Counted from the first letter of the stretch, positions 25,520 to 34,837 are shown. The stretch is 64,000 nt of DNA from Streptomyces sp. NBC_01446 (GCF_026340095.1 NZ_JAPEPO010000001.1:496001-560000), one strand, 5' to 3'. Notes: generated from the letters alone by a model not told the origin. Numbers and translations are program-made.

Positions 25520-26844
25520 CGGGACTCCTTGTGGCGGTTGTCGCGGACGAGGAAATCGGCGAACTCCGCGTCCGCGTCCCGTACGACGGGCCGAACGGAC
25601 TCGCCGAGAATGCCCGCGACGAGCGGGCGCCCGACGATGTCCCGGGCCCGGCCGACCTGGAGAACACGGGGGCGGTCATAGCCCAGACCCCGCTTCGCGT
25701 TGAGGCGCATGGCCTCGACGAGATCGGGCGGGAAGGACCTGAGTGTCTTGGAGTTGGCCCACACGGAGGTGCGCGCTCCGGGGATGCCGTCCGCCTGGAG
25801 AGCCGCTGACATCTCGGGTCCGGCGGCCCACTTGATGAACTGCCAGGCGTCGTCACGCAGGAGGGAGAACTTGTTGATGCCGAGGCTCCAGGACGCGATG
25901 TTGTGCGGCCTGGCACCGGCCGGTCCCGCGGGGAAGGGGGCGAATCCGACGGTGTCCCGTACGGTCCGGCTCGCGATCTTCGGGTCGAGGAAGTTGCTGT
26001 AGATCGCGTCGGCGTCGATGTAGAACGCCGCCTTGCCCTGCGCGAAGATCGGCATGGCCTGTTCGAGGCTCATGTTGGTGGCCCCTGGCGGCCCCGCTTT
26101 GCCCAGAAGGTTGCCGTAGTACTCGTACGCGGCCAGCGCCTGCGGGCTCCCGATGCCGGACTTGCCGTCGATGACGAAGTCGCCGCCGTGCGAGTAGAGG
26201 AAACTGGACCACTGGGACACGGCGCCGTTGCGCTGTCCGCGGCCCACGTAGCCGTAGAACCCCCGCTTGCGTCGCGTGAGTTCCATTGCGGTGGACATCA
26301 GCGCGTCCAGGGTGCGCGGGGGTCCGCCGGCGTCTTGGACCAGGTCCTTGCGGTAGTACAGCGTGGGTCGCTCGGTCACCACGGGGACGCTCAGTACTTT
26401 GCCCGCCGTCAGGGAGACCTCGCGCGGCGCCTTTTGGAAGTCCGTCCAGGCGAACTCGCTGTCGCCCTCCACCCGGTCGGTGAGGTCGGCGAGCCAGTCG
26501 TTGTGCGCGAAGAGGAGCTGGTCCTGGAGCGCGCGCACCATCATGACGTCGACGTCGGTGCCCGACGCGTTGAGTTTGACGTTATAACTGCTGGTCAGCT
26601 GGTCGGCGGTGAGCAGGGTCAGGGAGACCCGGCGCCCGATGCGCTCCTCGAACTCCTTCGTCCGCCGCTTGATCGCCTGCGACCACACGTGGTTGATCGC
26701 CATGATCCGCAACGGAGCACCGGCCGACGGCTTTCCGGCCCTTGGTGAACACGCGCCGAGCGCTCCGGTCCCTGCGGCTCCAGCGATCCCCGCGGCCAGC
26801 CTGCCGAAGGAGCGGCGGCTCAGGAGCCGGCTGCTCGTGGACAT
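25516..26844 (-). CDS. Extracellular sugar-binding lipoprotein of an ABC transporter
   Basis: The 442-residue protein begins with a Tat-like lipoprotein signal: SRRSFGRLAAGIAGAAG then GALGAC, giving a lipidated Cys. The body follows the family 1 extracellular solute-binding fold (DVDVMMVRALQDQLLFAHNDWL, then FAPFPAGPAG and AWQFIKWAAGPEM). The ATG at 26844 is preferred over a longer frame from 26910 because the signal peptide begins there and GAGGA lies just upstream. It is the first gene of the operon, downstream of a perfect-arm palindrome. Confidence 0.92.
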   Translation of the reverse strand: MSTSSRLLSRRSFGRLAAGIAGAAGTGALGACSPRAGKPSAGAPLRIMAINHVWSQAIKRRTKEFEERIGRRVSLTLLTADQLTSSYNVKLNASGTDVDVMMVRALQDQLLFAHNDWLADLTDRVEGDSEFAWTDFQKAPREVSLTAGKVLSVPVVTERPTLYYRKDLVQDAGGPPRTLDALMSTAMELTRRKRGFYGYVGRGQRNGAVSQWSSFLYSHGGDFVIDGKSGIGSPQALAAYEYYGNLLGKAGPPGATNMSLEQAMPIFAQGKAAFYIDADAIYSNFLDPKIASRTVRDTVGFAPFPAGPAGARPHNIASWSLGINKFSLLRDDAWQFIKWAAGPEMSAALQADGIPGARTSVWANSKTLRSFPPDLVEAMRLNAKRGLGYDRPRVLQVGRARDIVGRPLVAGILGESVRPVVRDADAEFADFLVRDNRHKESR

Positions 26845-26901
26845 CGTTGTCCTCGTCTCTCTGCTCTGGAACGTTCTACAAGTCCTCACTACCTGCCCTA
26901 C

Positions 26902-26932
26902 CCGGTCCAACTGGTAGTACCAGTTGGACCGG
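26902..26932. promoter_or_regulatory. FadR/GntR-type operator palindrome
   Basis: Fourteen-base arms CCGGTCCAACTGGT and ACCAGTTGGACCGG flank a 3-base centre AGT, a perfect inverted repeat. The core TGGT-AGT-ACCA fits the TNGTNNNACNA consensus of FadR-subfamily GntR regulators. It lies 58 bp upstream of the sugar-binding-protein start and downstream of the GntR gene, so it should control the transporter/mannonate dehydratase operon. Confidence 0.85.
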
Positions 26933-27083
26933 ACAGGACCGTAGCAGGCTCCTCACGTCCGCAACACCCCTGAGAGAAAGATCCACAACCCTCAACTGCG
27001 AGCGCGCCGACCACCCTTGGCCCGTCGGCGCTGCCACGGCCCGCCTGCACCGGCTGCCGACGGCACCCGGTCCAGCCGAAGGC

Positions 27084-27887
27084 TCAGCGCCCCCGCGCCG
27101 CCCGTTCCAGCAGAGTCTCGATGTGGTTGCGCGCCATGGTGTCCACCTGCACGTCGAGGTCCGGCCCGTAGGTACGCAGCCCGAGCATCAAGTGCTCCCT
27201 CATGCGTGCGCCGGCGAGTTCCACGTCGCGTGCCTCGATCGCCGCGAAGATCTCCGGGTGGTGCGGCACCCCTTCTTCACCGATCGACGGGTCCGAGTTC
27301 GAACGCAGCATCATCTCGAACATCATTCCGCTGATCGACGACAGCATGATCCGCAGCACCGGGTTCTTGCTCGCCACCGCGACGGCGTCGTGGAAGTCCA
27401 TGTCGGCCTGCGCCTTGACCACGACATCGGTCGCCGACTCCAGGGCGTCGCACGCTTCACGCATCGTCGCCAGGTCTTCGTCGGTGGCGTGCCGGGTCGC
27501 CAGTCGCACCATCTCGACCTCCAACGGGAGTCGGGCCTCGATGAGTTGACGGACCGTGGGCCTGCCGGCACGGTACAGCGCGTCGTATCCCCTGGCCTGT
27601 CCGGAGGTCTGCTCACGCACGAAGGAACCCCGTCCGGGCGCGACCTCGATCAGATGCTGGGCCTCGAGCCGCCGCAGCACCTCCCGTACGACGTTCCTGC
27701 TGGAGCCGAACTGGGCGGCCAGCTCACGCTCCGAAGGCAGCTTCGCTCCCACCGCGATCTCACCGGACCGGATGTCGTGCTCCAACTGGCGAGCGATGCG
27801 CTCCGTCAGAAGCCCGCGCTGTGCGGGGTCGGCGACGGGACCCGCGGGCGCGGAACTGTGAGACGAAGAACGGTCAGACGACGGCAT
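27084..27887 (-). CDS. FadR-subfamily GntR transcriptional regulator
   Basis: The 267-residue protein has a GntR winged helix at residues about 28-95 (LPSERELAAQFGSSRNVVREVLRRLE as the helix-turn-helix) and an all-helical FCD domain with the metal-site pattern D-x3-H (DMDFHDAV), then HPEIFAAIEARD. FadR-type members often control hexuronate genes (UxuR/ExuR-like). It reads toward the ABC/ManD operon on the same strand with the palindromic operator between them. The ligand is probably a sugar acid, inferred from context. Confidence 0.92.
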   Translation of the reverse strand: MPSSDRSSSHSSAPAGPVADPAQRGLLTERIARQLEHDIRSGEIAVGAKLPSERELAAQFGSSRNVVREVLRRLEAQHLIEVAPGRGSFVREQTSGQARGYDALYRAGRPTVRQLIEARLPLEVEMVRLATRHATDEDLATMREACDALESATDVVVKAQADMDFHDAVAVASKNPVLRIMLSSISGMMFEMMLRSNSDPSIGEEGVPHHPEIFAAIEARDVELAGARMREHLMLGLRTYGPDLDVQVDTMARNHIETLLERAARGR

Positions 27888-28095
27888 GGACGCAGCGTAC
27901 AGCGAGGTCCGGGCCCCGGTCGGGGCAACGATCTTGCTCGTCGCCGCTGCGGCTCGGTCGGCTACGGCCGAGGTCATCGGCGAATGCGCGCAACGCCGCT
28001 TCACCGCCGCGGCGGCCGGGGACTGGACCCTGCACGGAGGGCCACGGCGCGCAGACGGTGGATCAGTTCCGCGTCTGCCTCCAACTCGGCTGTGG

Positions 28096-28557
28096 CTACG
28101 CCTCGTTCGAGTGCGGGAAGGCGAACGCCGTGATCCGCGCGGAGCCTGTTTCCAGGTGCGCGGCTGCCCGGCCCTGTGTCCCCGGGAGCACCCCGGAGTC
28201 CAGGCACAGCAGGAAGACTCCGATCCCCGGCGGTTCGTTCCCGCGGTCGAACGGGGCCGCGTCCAGAGAGAAAGAGCCGCCGCCCAGGGTCGCCAGGAAC
28301 TCCACGAGCAGCGCGACATTGACGCCCCGGTGGCCGCCGAACGGAAGCGGCGCACCTGCGAGGGCGGCCGAGGCGTCGGTGGTCGCGACGCCGTCCGGAC
28401 CGACCGCCCAACCGTCCGGGAGGGGCTCTCCGGCCTGGGCGTGACGGCGCACGTTGACATAGGCGGTCTGTGACGACGCCTGGCCGATGACGACGGGCGG
28501 ACCGTCCGGGCGGGGTACGGCGTACGCCATCGGGTTGGTGCCGTCCGAGGACAGCAG
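28096..28557 (-). pseudogene. Malate/L-lactate dehydrogenase (Ldh_2 family) C-terminal fragment
   Basis: Minus-strand translation gives GTNPMAYAVPRPDGP, then SSQTAYVNVRRHAQAGEPLP and LPFGGHRGVNVALLVEFLA, the conserved NAD-binding half of the YlbC/YiaK-type malate/lactate dehydrogenase family. The N-terminal half with the catalytic His is missing; the frame upstream belongs to a different gene fragment. It cannot make a working enzyme. Confidence 0.75.
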
Positions 28558-28569
28558 TCGGGTCACGGC

Positions 28570-28738
28570 TGTCGGCGGGCAGGACGCGCAGCCGCCAAAA
28601 TTCGCCTTTTCGGATGAGCCACGAGGCGGCGACGTCCCCGCTCTCCTCAGCCGCGACCAGCAACGGCTCCAGGAGGTTGATGGCCATCTGCTCGGCGGCC
28701 TGCCAGGTGTCGCACCACAGGTTGACCTGCCACCAGCG
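28570..28738 (-). pseudogene. Thiopeptide-type bacteriocin biosynthesis domain fragment
   Basis: From 28738 the minus strand reads WWQVNLWCDTWQAAEQ, then LLVAAEESGDVAASWLIRK and FWRLR, the start of the thiopeptide-type/SpaB C-terminal domain found with lantibiotic dehydratases. Only about 55 residues remain. It is joined in a different frame to the Ldh_2 fragment and overlaps the tail of the DUF1232 gene. No other RiPP gene is adjacent. Confidence 0.65.
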
Positions 28739-29006
28739 GGTAGGCGTTTCGCGCCGCGACGTGCAGGGAGCGCAGGGCCAGCAGCAGGAATCCGATGTCG
28801 TCGAGGTACACGGGGTCCGGCAGCAGGTCGACCGGTGACACCGTGTAAATCACGGCGGCCCAGACCAGCGCCTTGTTGCCGAGCGGGATTCCCGCGTCGA
28901 GGAGCAGTCTCCTCGCCCGGATCACCCGCACCAGGAGAACTGCGGCGATGCCCATGGTGAGCAGCACGACGGCTGCGGCGAGGATGAGCCAGGCTTTGGT
29001 GTCCAT
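28647..29006 (-). CDS. DUF1232-type small membrane protein with a foreign C-terminal tail
   Basis: The 119-residue product begins with a membrane helix (AWLILAAAVVLLTMGIAAVLLV) and continues with the DUF1232 core VWAAVIYTVSPVDLLPDPVYLDDIG. The conserved part ends near residue 88 (LHVAARNA). From there the reading frame crosses into the thiopeptide-domain fragment in a different frame, so the last 30 residues are an accidental tail. It may still fold as a membrane protein. Function of the family is unknown. Confidence 0.65.
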   Translation of the reverse strand: MDTKAWLILAAAVVLLTMGIAAVLLVRVIRARRLLLDAGIPLGNKALVWAAVIYTVSPVDLLPDPVYLDDIGFLLLALRSLHVAARNAYPLVAGQPVVRHLAGRRADGHQPPGAVAGRG

Positions 29007-29097
29007 GCCTCATCGTGTACCCGCTGAGCGGGCGGGCCACAGGGCAACGAAAACGCTCACCCGGACGCGGGGTGCGGGATGCGGATGCGGGATGCGG

Positions 29098-30189
29098 TCA
29101 GCGCGCTGAGCGGCGCAGCGCAAGGAGCGCCTGGTCGTCCTGGGGCCGGCCACCCGTGTGGCGCCGTACGTCATGGATCAGCATGTCGAGGACCTGCGCC
29201 GGTGTGGGGTGCACCCCGGACCGGGCGCGGTGCCGGAGCAGAACGGGCAGGCGCGCCGCAGCGTCGTAGAAGGTGCCTTCGGCATCCCGTGACTCGGTGA
29301 TGCCGTCCGTGTAGCACAGGAGTGTCGCGCCGTGCGGGAACGCAAACGTGTCGACCGGTGCGGACCAGCTGCCCAGCACCCCCATCCCCAGCGGAGGCAC
29401 TTCCTGAGACGGTTCGAGGACGGTGGCCGAGCCCTGTGCGTCGAGGAGCAGGGGCGGCGGATGGCCGCGGTTGACGATGCGTACGGCGCTGAGGTCCGCG
29501 GGGAACTCCGCGATCAGCGCAGTGGTGAACCCCTCCTCCTGTTCGAGGCCGCCGCGCCGCCCGCCCTCACGCAGCAGTGCCATCTCCAGCGAGCGCACAA
29601 GCTGCGTGAGGCCGTCGGCCTCGTCCGCGGCGTACCTGAACGCGCCGAGATTGGCGCAGACCGCGCTCACGGCGCCCAGGCCCTTGCCCCGTACGTCACC
29701 GACGAGGACGCGTGTGCCGTACGGGGTGTCCTGTACGACGTACAGATCGCCGCCGATCATGGCCTCGTCCTCGGCGGGCACGTACCGCGCGGCAATGTGC
29801 AGGTCGCCCAGGCGCGCCGGCGGTCTGGGCAGCACGGCGCGCTGGGCGACGGCCGCGACGTGCTGAGCACGCCGGGTCCGGACGTTCTGCCGCTTCAGCG
29901 CGCGGTTGATGAAGACGGCCAGCAGGGTCACGGCCAACAGGGTGAACTGGTTGGCCAGACCGCGGTGCCAGCCGAAGGTACCGTCCACCCAGGCCAGTCC
30001 CGCATGGACGGCCATCGACGCGAGGCCCACCCAGATGATGCCGGGCAGCGTCAGGAGCGGGGCGGCGGCGACGGGCGCCGCCATGATGAGCGGGGCCGAT
30101 GTCACCTCGGTCGGGGTCACCAGGTCGATCACTACGGCCAGCACGATCACGCCGGCGGGAATCCACTGAGCCTTGTTCAGCTGCACCAC
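29098..30189 (-). CDS. Membrane-anchored PP2C/SpoIIE-type serine phosphatase
   Basis: The 363-residue protein has an N-terminal membrane region (about residues 10-95, several helices), then a SpoIIE-like PP2C domain with MIGGDLYVV, LVGDVRGKGLGAV, NRGHPPPLLL, YTDGITESRD and a final DDQALL, all metal- or phosphate-site motifs. Such proteins dephosphorylate anti-sigma-factor antagonists in Streptomyces. Three relatives occur between 48 and 56 kb of this window. The start is one of two adjacent GTG codons after GGGGGAG. Confidence 0.88.
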   Translation of the reverse strand: MVQLNKAQWIPAGVIVLAVVIDLVTPTEVTSAPLIMAAPVAAAPLLTLPGIIWVGLASMAVHAGLAWVDGTFGWHRGLANQFTLLAVTLLAVFINRALKRQNVRTRRAQHVAAVAQRAVLPRPPARLGDLHIAARYVPAEDEAMIGGDLYVVQDTPYGTRVLVGDVRGKGLGAVSAVCANLGAFRYAADEADGLTQLVRSLEMALLREGGRRGGLEQEEGFTTALIAEFPADLSAVRIVNRGHPPPLLLDAQGSATVLEPSQEVPPLGMGVLGSWSAPVDTFAFPHGATLLCYTDGITESRDAEGTFYDAAARLPVLLRHRARSGVHPTPAQVLDMLIHDVRRHTGGRPQDDQALLALRRSAR

Positions 30190-30718
30190 TCCCCCACGCT
30201 GGCGGCAGCTGGCGTGCGCCGCATCCCGGCCGGCGCGGCGGAGAGCTCATACGACGAGAACGCCGGTGGTGCGGGCCGGTCGCACGGGTGGCGTCGAGTC
30301 GGATGCGGCGGTTCACGTCCACATCTGGCTCGTCGACGGTGTCGATCCTGACGCCAGGGGTCTCCTGGGTCGCCTGGTCGCCGGTCTCGGGGGCGGGAAC
30401 GCGCAGCAGGTTCAAGGGCGCAAGCCCGTCATCGGGTGCGGGGCTGATCGAGCGACACCACCTGCACGGTGAGGCGCGGCCGGTGGGCAGCCTCGGCCAG
30501 CACTTCCCGCTTCCGCTCGTGACCTTGGTGCGGGGCGCGGGGTGATCTTGGCGGAGTCGGACAGCGACAGCCTGCCGAATTCGCCGATCGACGCAGAGTT
30601 CTGGAGCCCGGCGAGAGCTCCGGACGACATTCTCGCCTCTGCCTCTGCCGGCTTTCCCCGGGGACCGTGCTCCAGGGCCTGCGCTCGCATGATGAGGGAC
30701 CACGGCACTCAGTGCGGC
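30190..30718. other. Gene-poor gap with a possible regulator scrap
   Basis: No intact gene is seen. On the minus strand near 30440-30520 the frame reads EVLAEAAHRPRLTVQVV, which resembles part of the DUF5753 domain of Streptomyces XRE regulators, but the match is short and unsupported by flanking sequence. Confidence 0.25.
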
Positions 30719-31213
30719 CTAGTCGTCGAGCATGTCGGAGGTGTTGTACTGGTCGTGCCTGATCCGGAAGGCTTTCAACTCTTCGGGGCTGCGCTGTGAG
30801 TACTCCTCCACCTTCTCGAAGTACTCCTCCCTGGCAGCTCCCGGTGTGAAGAGCAGCAGAAACGACACCGGGTCGTCGCTGTCGTTCTGGAAGGCGTGGA
30901 GCCCGCCGGGCGGTACGTAGAGGAAATCTCCCTCGCCTCCTGTGACCCAGCGTTCGCCGTTGTAGAGCCGGACCTCGCCGGACAGGACGTAGAAGGACTC
31001 GGAGATCGTCCGGTGGAAGTGTTCCCTGGCACCCTTGGTCTTCGGCTCCATGTCGATCTTGTACAGGCCGAACTCGCCGTTGGTGTTCTCCCGCTTGGCC
31101 ACGTAGCTGATGTTCGTGCCGCCCGAGCCGGTGTCGGGCTGCGGGGGTGCGGGTCGGAACAGTGCGCTGGCCTGGCCCCTTTCGCCGAGGTAGCGGGGCT
31201 CTGGGTAGGACAT
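30719..31213 (-). CDS. Cupin-domain protein
   Basis: The 164-residue protein has a single cupin barrel: EHFHRTISESFYVLSGEV carries the metal-binding His pair and Glu of motif 1, and YVPPGGLHAFQN carries the His of motif 2. The C-terminus is helical and charged. It lies downstream of a broken nitroreductase gene on the same strand and is complete. The role cannot be predicted beyond a metal-dependent small-molecule enzyme or sensor. Confidence 0.82.
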   Translation of the reverse strand: MSYPEPRYLGERGQASALFRPAPPQPDTGSGGTNISYVAKRENTNGEFGLYKIDMEPKTKGAREHFHRTISESFYVLSGEVRLYNGERWVTGGEGDFLYVPPGGLHAFQNDSDDPVSFLLLFTPGAAREEYFEKVEEYSQRSPEELKAFRIRHDQYNTSDMLDD

Positions 31214-31291
31214 GGCGACTTCCTGATTCGTGAGCAGGTGGTTCCAGGCCAGCCCTTTGAAGGACTGGTGGACTGACTGGTCCGGGTAGGT

Positions 31292-31650
31292 TCACAGCGG
31301 CGGGCGCTCGGCGAAGTGCGTGTCCTTCGCGTCGGGCGGGAACGACGCGAGCTTCGGCATCTCCTCGTGGAACTCGTAGTCGGTGGCGAGAATCGCGGAC
31401 AACGGCGCTATGGCCCCCTGCGCCTTGTTGCCCTCGGCTATGCGCCGGCAGTCGCTCGCGCGCCTCGGGCCTGCGAACCGGGACGATGCGCATCGGGGAC
31501 TGGTTGAAGGCGGTTCGGCCGTACTTGACCAGGTCATAGATGGCCCGCATCTGCTCGTCCATGACTGGATCGTCGCTGAATGTGTCCGCCGTATGGGCTG
31601 CGCGGAAGAGGGGATCCCGGGCAGCAGGATGCTCCCCAACCGCGAGAAGC
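31292..31650 (-). pseudogene. Nitroreductase (RutE/HadB-like) fragment, frameshifted
   Basis: The minus strand reads ARDPLFRAAHTADTFSDDPV, then MDEQMRAIYDLVKYGRTAFN and MRIVPVRRPEARERL, the start of the malonic-semialdehyde-reductase-like nitroreductase group. After a frameshift it continues APLSAILATDYEFHEEMP and stops at FAERPPL. The second half, including the C-terminal FMN site, is gone. Confidence 0.75.
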
Positions 31651-31808
31651 TTGGTTCACGCGGCGGGTCCACCGCCGAAGTTCGACCGCGTGGGCTAAAG
31701 AGACGGATTGGGCCCACGTTTCTGGCTGCTGCAGGGGCCAGAAACGGCATTAGAGGTACAGAAGCCCGACAGATGGATGAGGGACCGGGCCGACTCCGGT
31801 CTATGGCT

Positions 31809-31895
31809 TCACAGGTGGTCGGCGGCGGACCACCCGACCACGCGGCGGGAGTCGATGGCGGTGGCCAGGCAGAGCCAGCGCCCCCGCGATCGATC
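31809..31895 (-). pseudogene. IS3-family transposase (OrfB) scrap
   Basis: About 28 residues on the minus strand (RGRWLCLATAIDSRRVVGW and SAADHL) match the first catalytic-Asp strand of IS3-type rve transposases, where YLATVID...VVGW is usual. It ends at a stop. No inverted repeats were found nearby. Confidence 0.55.
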
Positions 31896-32048
31896 TGCTG
31901 AGGATGAGGCCACAGGTTCAAATCCCGCGGCCAGGCCAGTGGGCCTCTCCTCGTCGAAGAGACCGCTTGGCTCGACTCGGGCAATGAGATTCCAACGCCC
32001 CTGAGCGATCGCTGCGGTGGACGTCTCGACGCGAGGAGGGGTTTTCTC

Positions 32049-32219
32049 GTGGCTGACTATGCCGCGCATGCGCACAAGGCTCAGGAGTTGCTTTAAGCAG
32101 CTGAGCGAGGGGATGAGGGGCGGCTCTCCGCCGAGACCCGCGTAGGGATGGCCCAGGTTGAGGCGCTCCTTGCACTTGCCGCCGCGATAGACAAGCAGGA
32201 GAGAGCGACATCCCGCTGA
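32049..32219 (+). pseudogene. Small helical protein gene with an internal TAA
   Basis: A GTG preceded by GAGGAGGGG starts a 57-codon frame of a type common in Streptomyces (YAAHAHKAQELL, then RVGMAQVEALLALAAAIDKQ). Codon 16 is TAA, so the product is broken, but the frame is otherwise intact to its TGA. A second short open stretch follows without a clear start. Function of this family is unknown. Confidence 0.5.
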
Positions 32220-32406
32220 AGGACGGCCCCGCCACTTGGACAGCAGTGCCGTACCGCAACCCCAGCAATCGCCCAATCCGGCAACGCCCTTGAGGGGACT
32301 CGTAGCGGCCCGGTATGGCCCGCGTTGACGTGGTCCTGCTAGAGGGAGCTACGGATCAGACGCCCTGCACCTCCGCCGCGGGCTATGGCTATCCAAATAC
32401 CAGGTC

Positions 32407-33477
32407 CTACTCCTCACCTTTGTCCCGGTCATCTTCGAAGACAAGGAGCGGTTTGGCGCCATGAGCGGGTGTTTCGGCGAACGAGATGGCTTCAGCGAAG
32501 CGTTCGAGCGGGAACGGCTTGCCTTGGGGGATGCTCAGCACTTCATCAGCGACGAGGCCGCGAACCTCGGACAGCGCGCGCAACGCATCCGTAGGTGAGG
32601 CAGTGCCGAACCAGCGGTTCAGCCAGAAGCCACGGACCACTTTGGTCTCGTAGATGACCGAGCGCGCCAGCAGCGGAATCGTCAGCGCCGCCGGGTCAGT
32701 CTGCCGATGGGTGGAGAGCGCGCCGTAGACCACGAGCTCTCCTCCCGGAGCCAATGCCTGGGACACCTGGGCACCTACGTGTCCCGCGACACAGTCGGTG
32801 GCCTTGCGCACGCCAGCCGGTCCTGCGATCTCAGTCACACGCTGCAACAGGTCCTCGTCCTCCGTGCAAATGACCTCGTCGCCGCCAAACGCCTTGATCT
32901 CCTCAACGGCACCGCGCCGCCGCACCACATTGATCGTGCGAATACCCAGATGCCTGGCCAGCTGAATGACGAGTCGACCGACGGTGGAGCCCGCCGCCGT
33001 CTGCAACAGCCACTCTCCCGGCTGTACGTCGAGTTCGCGAGTCACTAGGAGCAGCGCAGTAAACGGATTGACAGCGAGTTGACAGGCGCTGGAGTCGCTC
33101 AGCCGATCAGGGACCGGAAGAAGCCTATGTACATCGGCAACAAGGTATTCCTGCCAGGTGCCGGCCACACGTGGCCCGGGTACCGCCGGGACGGCAACGA
33201 CCACCACACGCTCGCCAATCTCCAGTCCCTCGGTGTCCGGACCCAGGGCCTCAATACGACCCACGCATTCCATGTGACCCCCGACCGTGGGGAACTCGGC
33301 GGAGAAGCCGTAGCGACCACGCAACACGTGCAGATCGCTGGCGTGAATCGGAGTCGCCTTCACGCGGATCAACGCCTGGCCGGCTCCTGGCGTGGGAACA
33401 GGCCGGGATTCCAGCCGAAGGACATCGTTCGGCTCGCCAACCTCTCCGGCTACGAGCGCGCGCATGGATTGCGGCAT
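32407..33477 (-). CDS. MDR-superfamily zinc-free reductase (quinone/enoyl reductase-like)
   Basis: The 356-residue protein is a medium-chain reductase. Residues 1-130 form the catalytic domain (PTPGAGQALIRVKATPIHASDLHVLRG, GGHMECVGRIEALG) without a structural zinc Cys cluster. Residues about 145-290 form the Rossmann domain with LLQTAAGSTVGRLVIQLARHLG. It resembles the MECR/2-enoyl reductase group. No operon partners are intact nearby. An alternative start at MRALVAGE is four codons in. Confidence 0.85.
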   Translation of the reverse strand: MPQSMRALVAGEVGEPNDVLRLESRPVPTPGAGQALIRVKATPIHASDLHVLRGRYGFSAEFPTVGGHMECVGRIEALGPDTEGLEIGERVVVVAVPAVPGPRVAGTWQEYLVADVHRLLPVPDRLSDSSACQLAVNPFTALLLVTRELDVQPGEWLLQTAAGSTVGRLVIQLARHLGIRTINVVRRRGAVEEIKAFGGDEVICTEDEDLLQRVTEIAGPAGVRKATDCVAGHVGAQVSQALAPGGELVVYGALSTHRQTDPAALTIPLLARSVIYETKVVRGFWLNRWFGTASPTDALRALSEVRGLVADEVLSIPQGKPFPLERFAEAISFAETPAHGAKPLLVFEDDRDKGEE

Positions 33478-33707
33478 GAGTGACCTTTTCCCTCAGCACC
33501 CGACGAACGCGGCGGCCGTTCTGGGCAGGAACGCGCGAACTCCGGCGGGTCTCGACGCCATATGTACAGCTCGCCTCGCCTGATCGATCGCCAGGTGTCA
33601 CCCCTCCACTCCCCTAGCTTGCGCTCCTTCGCGAGGGCTGTCATGTCGTGAGCAGGCTTGCCCTCACCTCGAGGCTCGCGACGTCGTGAGAGCCCGGCCT
33701 CGGCTCG

Positions 33708-34160
33708 TTGATCACGAACATCAACAGCCTTCACGAAGAGTCCTTTTACGTCCGAGATCACGCGAAGTTCCTCGATCACTCCTGCCGACGTGCCATTCCC
33801 CGTGACGGCAGGGCACTCCCGGACCGGATCGACGCCGTGGAGTTGGACCGGGTCACGTACCACTACCCCGATCGTGAGACTCCGGCCTTCAACGGGGTGT
33901 CGCTGACGGTGTCGATGGGGTCGGTCGTCTCGGTGGTGGGCGGGAACGGCAGCGGCAAGTCCACCCTCACATGAAGATCATCAGAGGGCTACTCAACCCC
34001 GCAGTGCGGCTCGGTGACTTGGGGCGGCACCTCCGTGCAGGGCCTCGACCGCGCCCGCCTGTTCGGGCGGGTCGGCCAGTTGACTCAGGACTTCCAGCGG
34101 GGGCCGTTCGCCGCGGCCAAGAACGTCCGCATCGGCCGACCGCATCATCCTGGGCCGCCA
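33708..34160 (+). pseudogene. ABC transporter ATP-binding domain fragment, frameshifted
   Basis: The frame begins inside a linker (NINSLHEESFYVRDHAKFL) and continues to IDAVELDRVTYHYPDRETPA and the Walker A VGGNGSGKST, then a stop. The following sequence continues in other frames (KIIRGLL, then TWGGTSVQGLDRARLFGRVG and QLTQDFQRGPF with the Q-loop). The signature motif and Walker B are lost. It looks like a half-size exporter with its membrane domain deleted. Confidence 0.75.
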
Positions 34161-34319
34161 GAAGAGCTCGGCACCTCCGTGCAGTACGTCACTGTGATCC
34201 CCCCTGCGGATGATCGCTGCATGCGCCCGGTTCCCCAGCACGTCCATCATGGCCAACGATCAAGCTGCCGACGCGCCGCCGCTCACCATGCACCAGTTCG
34301 CCGGCAAGTGATCCCCAGA

Positions 34320-34837
34320 TCATCCGCTCGGAGTGTCCCGGCTCTTCTTGACCCGGTTACGCTGTGCGGCCTGCTTTGCGCGGTTGCCGCAGATCGCCAT
34401 GCTGCACCATCTGCGGACACGCCCTCTCGTGTGGTCGACGAACATGAGCGTGCATGCCGGGCCTTCGCAGGTTTTGACGTCCGAGAGGTCCTCCTCGCTG
34501 AGGAGCCTGGCCAGTGCTTCGCCGACGGGCAGCTGCAGCGAGTCCGGTGAGCGCCAGTGGCGCGTCATCCGCAGCTCGGGCCGGGAGTTGTTCCCCTGTT
34601 GTGCGACGGCAAGCTGAAGGAATTTCTCGTCGCGCGCAAGCAGGCGGTTCCGGCCTGTTCCAGCCAGGCCAACAGGCCGTCACCGTCCTCGATCCAGTCG
34701 GCCTCCGTGTCGGCAGGTGCAGCAATCGAGTTGAGGAAGTCCAGGCCGAGCGTGTCGGCGAGGAACAGAGCGGGAGCGTGCTGGACCATCCTGGCTGTCC
34801 CTTCCCCTGGGTGGGCACGTGTCGTCAGCGTTCGCAC
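34320..34837 (-). pseudogene. CGNR zinc-finger regulator, internally deleted and frameshifted
   Basis: A GTG with AAGGAGG upstream starts an ABATE-type N-domain (LFLADTLGLDFLNSIAAPAD, LLAWLEQAG). The frame then jumps in another register to NRLLARDEKFLQLAVAQQGN, TRHWRSPDSLQLPVGEALA and the C-terminal CGNR finger (CEGPACTLMFVD, RRWCSMAICGNRAKQAA). The junction inside GGAACCGCC is clean, consistent with one deletion that also shifted the frame. The zinc-finger half is open from 34568 but without the N-domain. Confidence 0.8.

Noticed and set aside
31916..31946. A tRNA-like T-arm (GGTTCAAATCC followed by CCGCGG)
   Set aside because: The loop matches but the stem does not pair well and no other arms are present. 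It could be a decayed tRNA or att site, which I cannot support.
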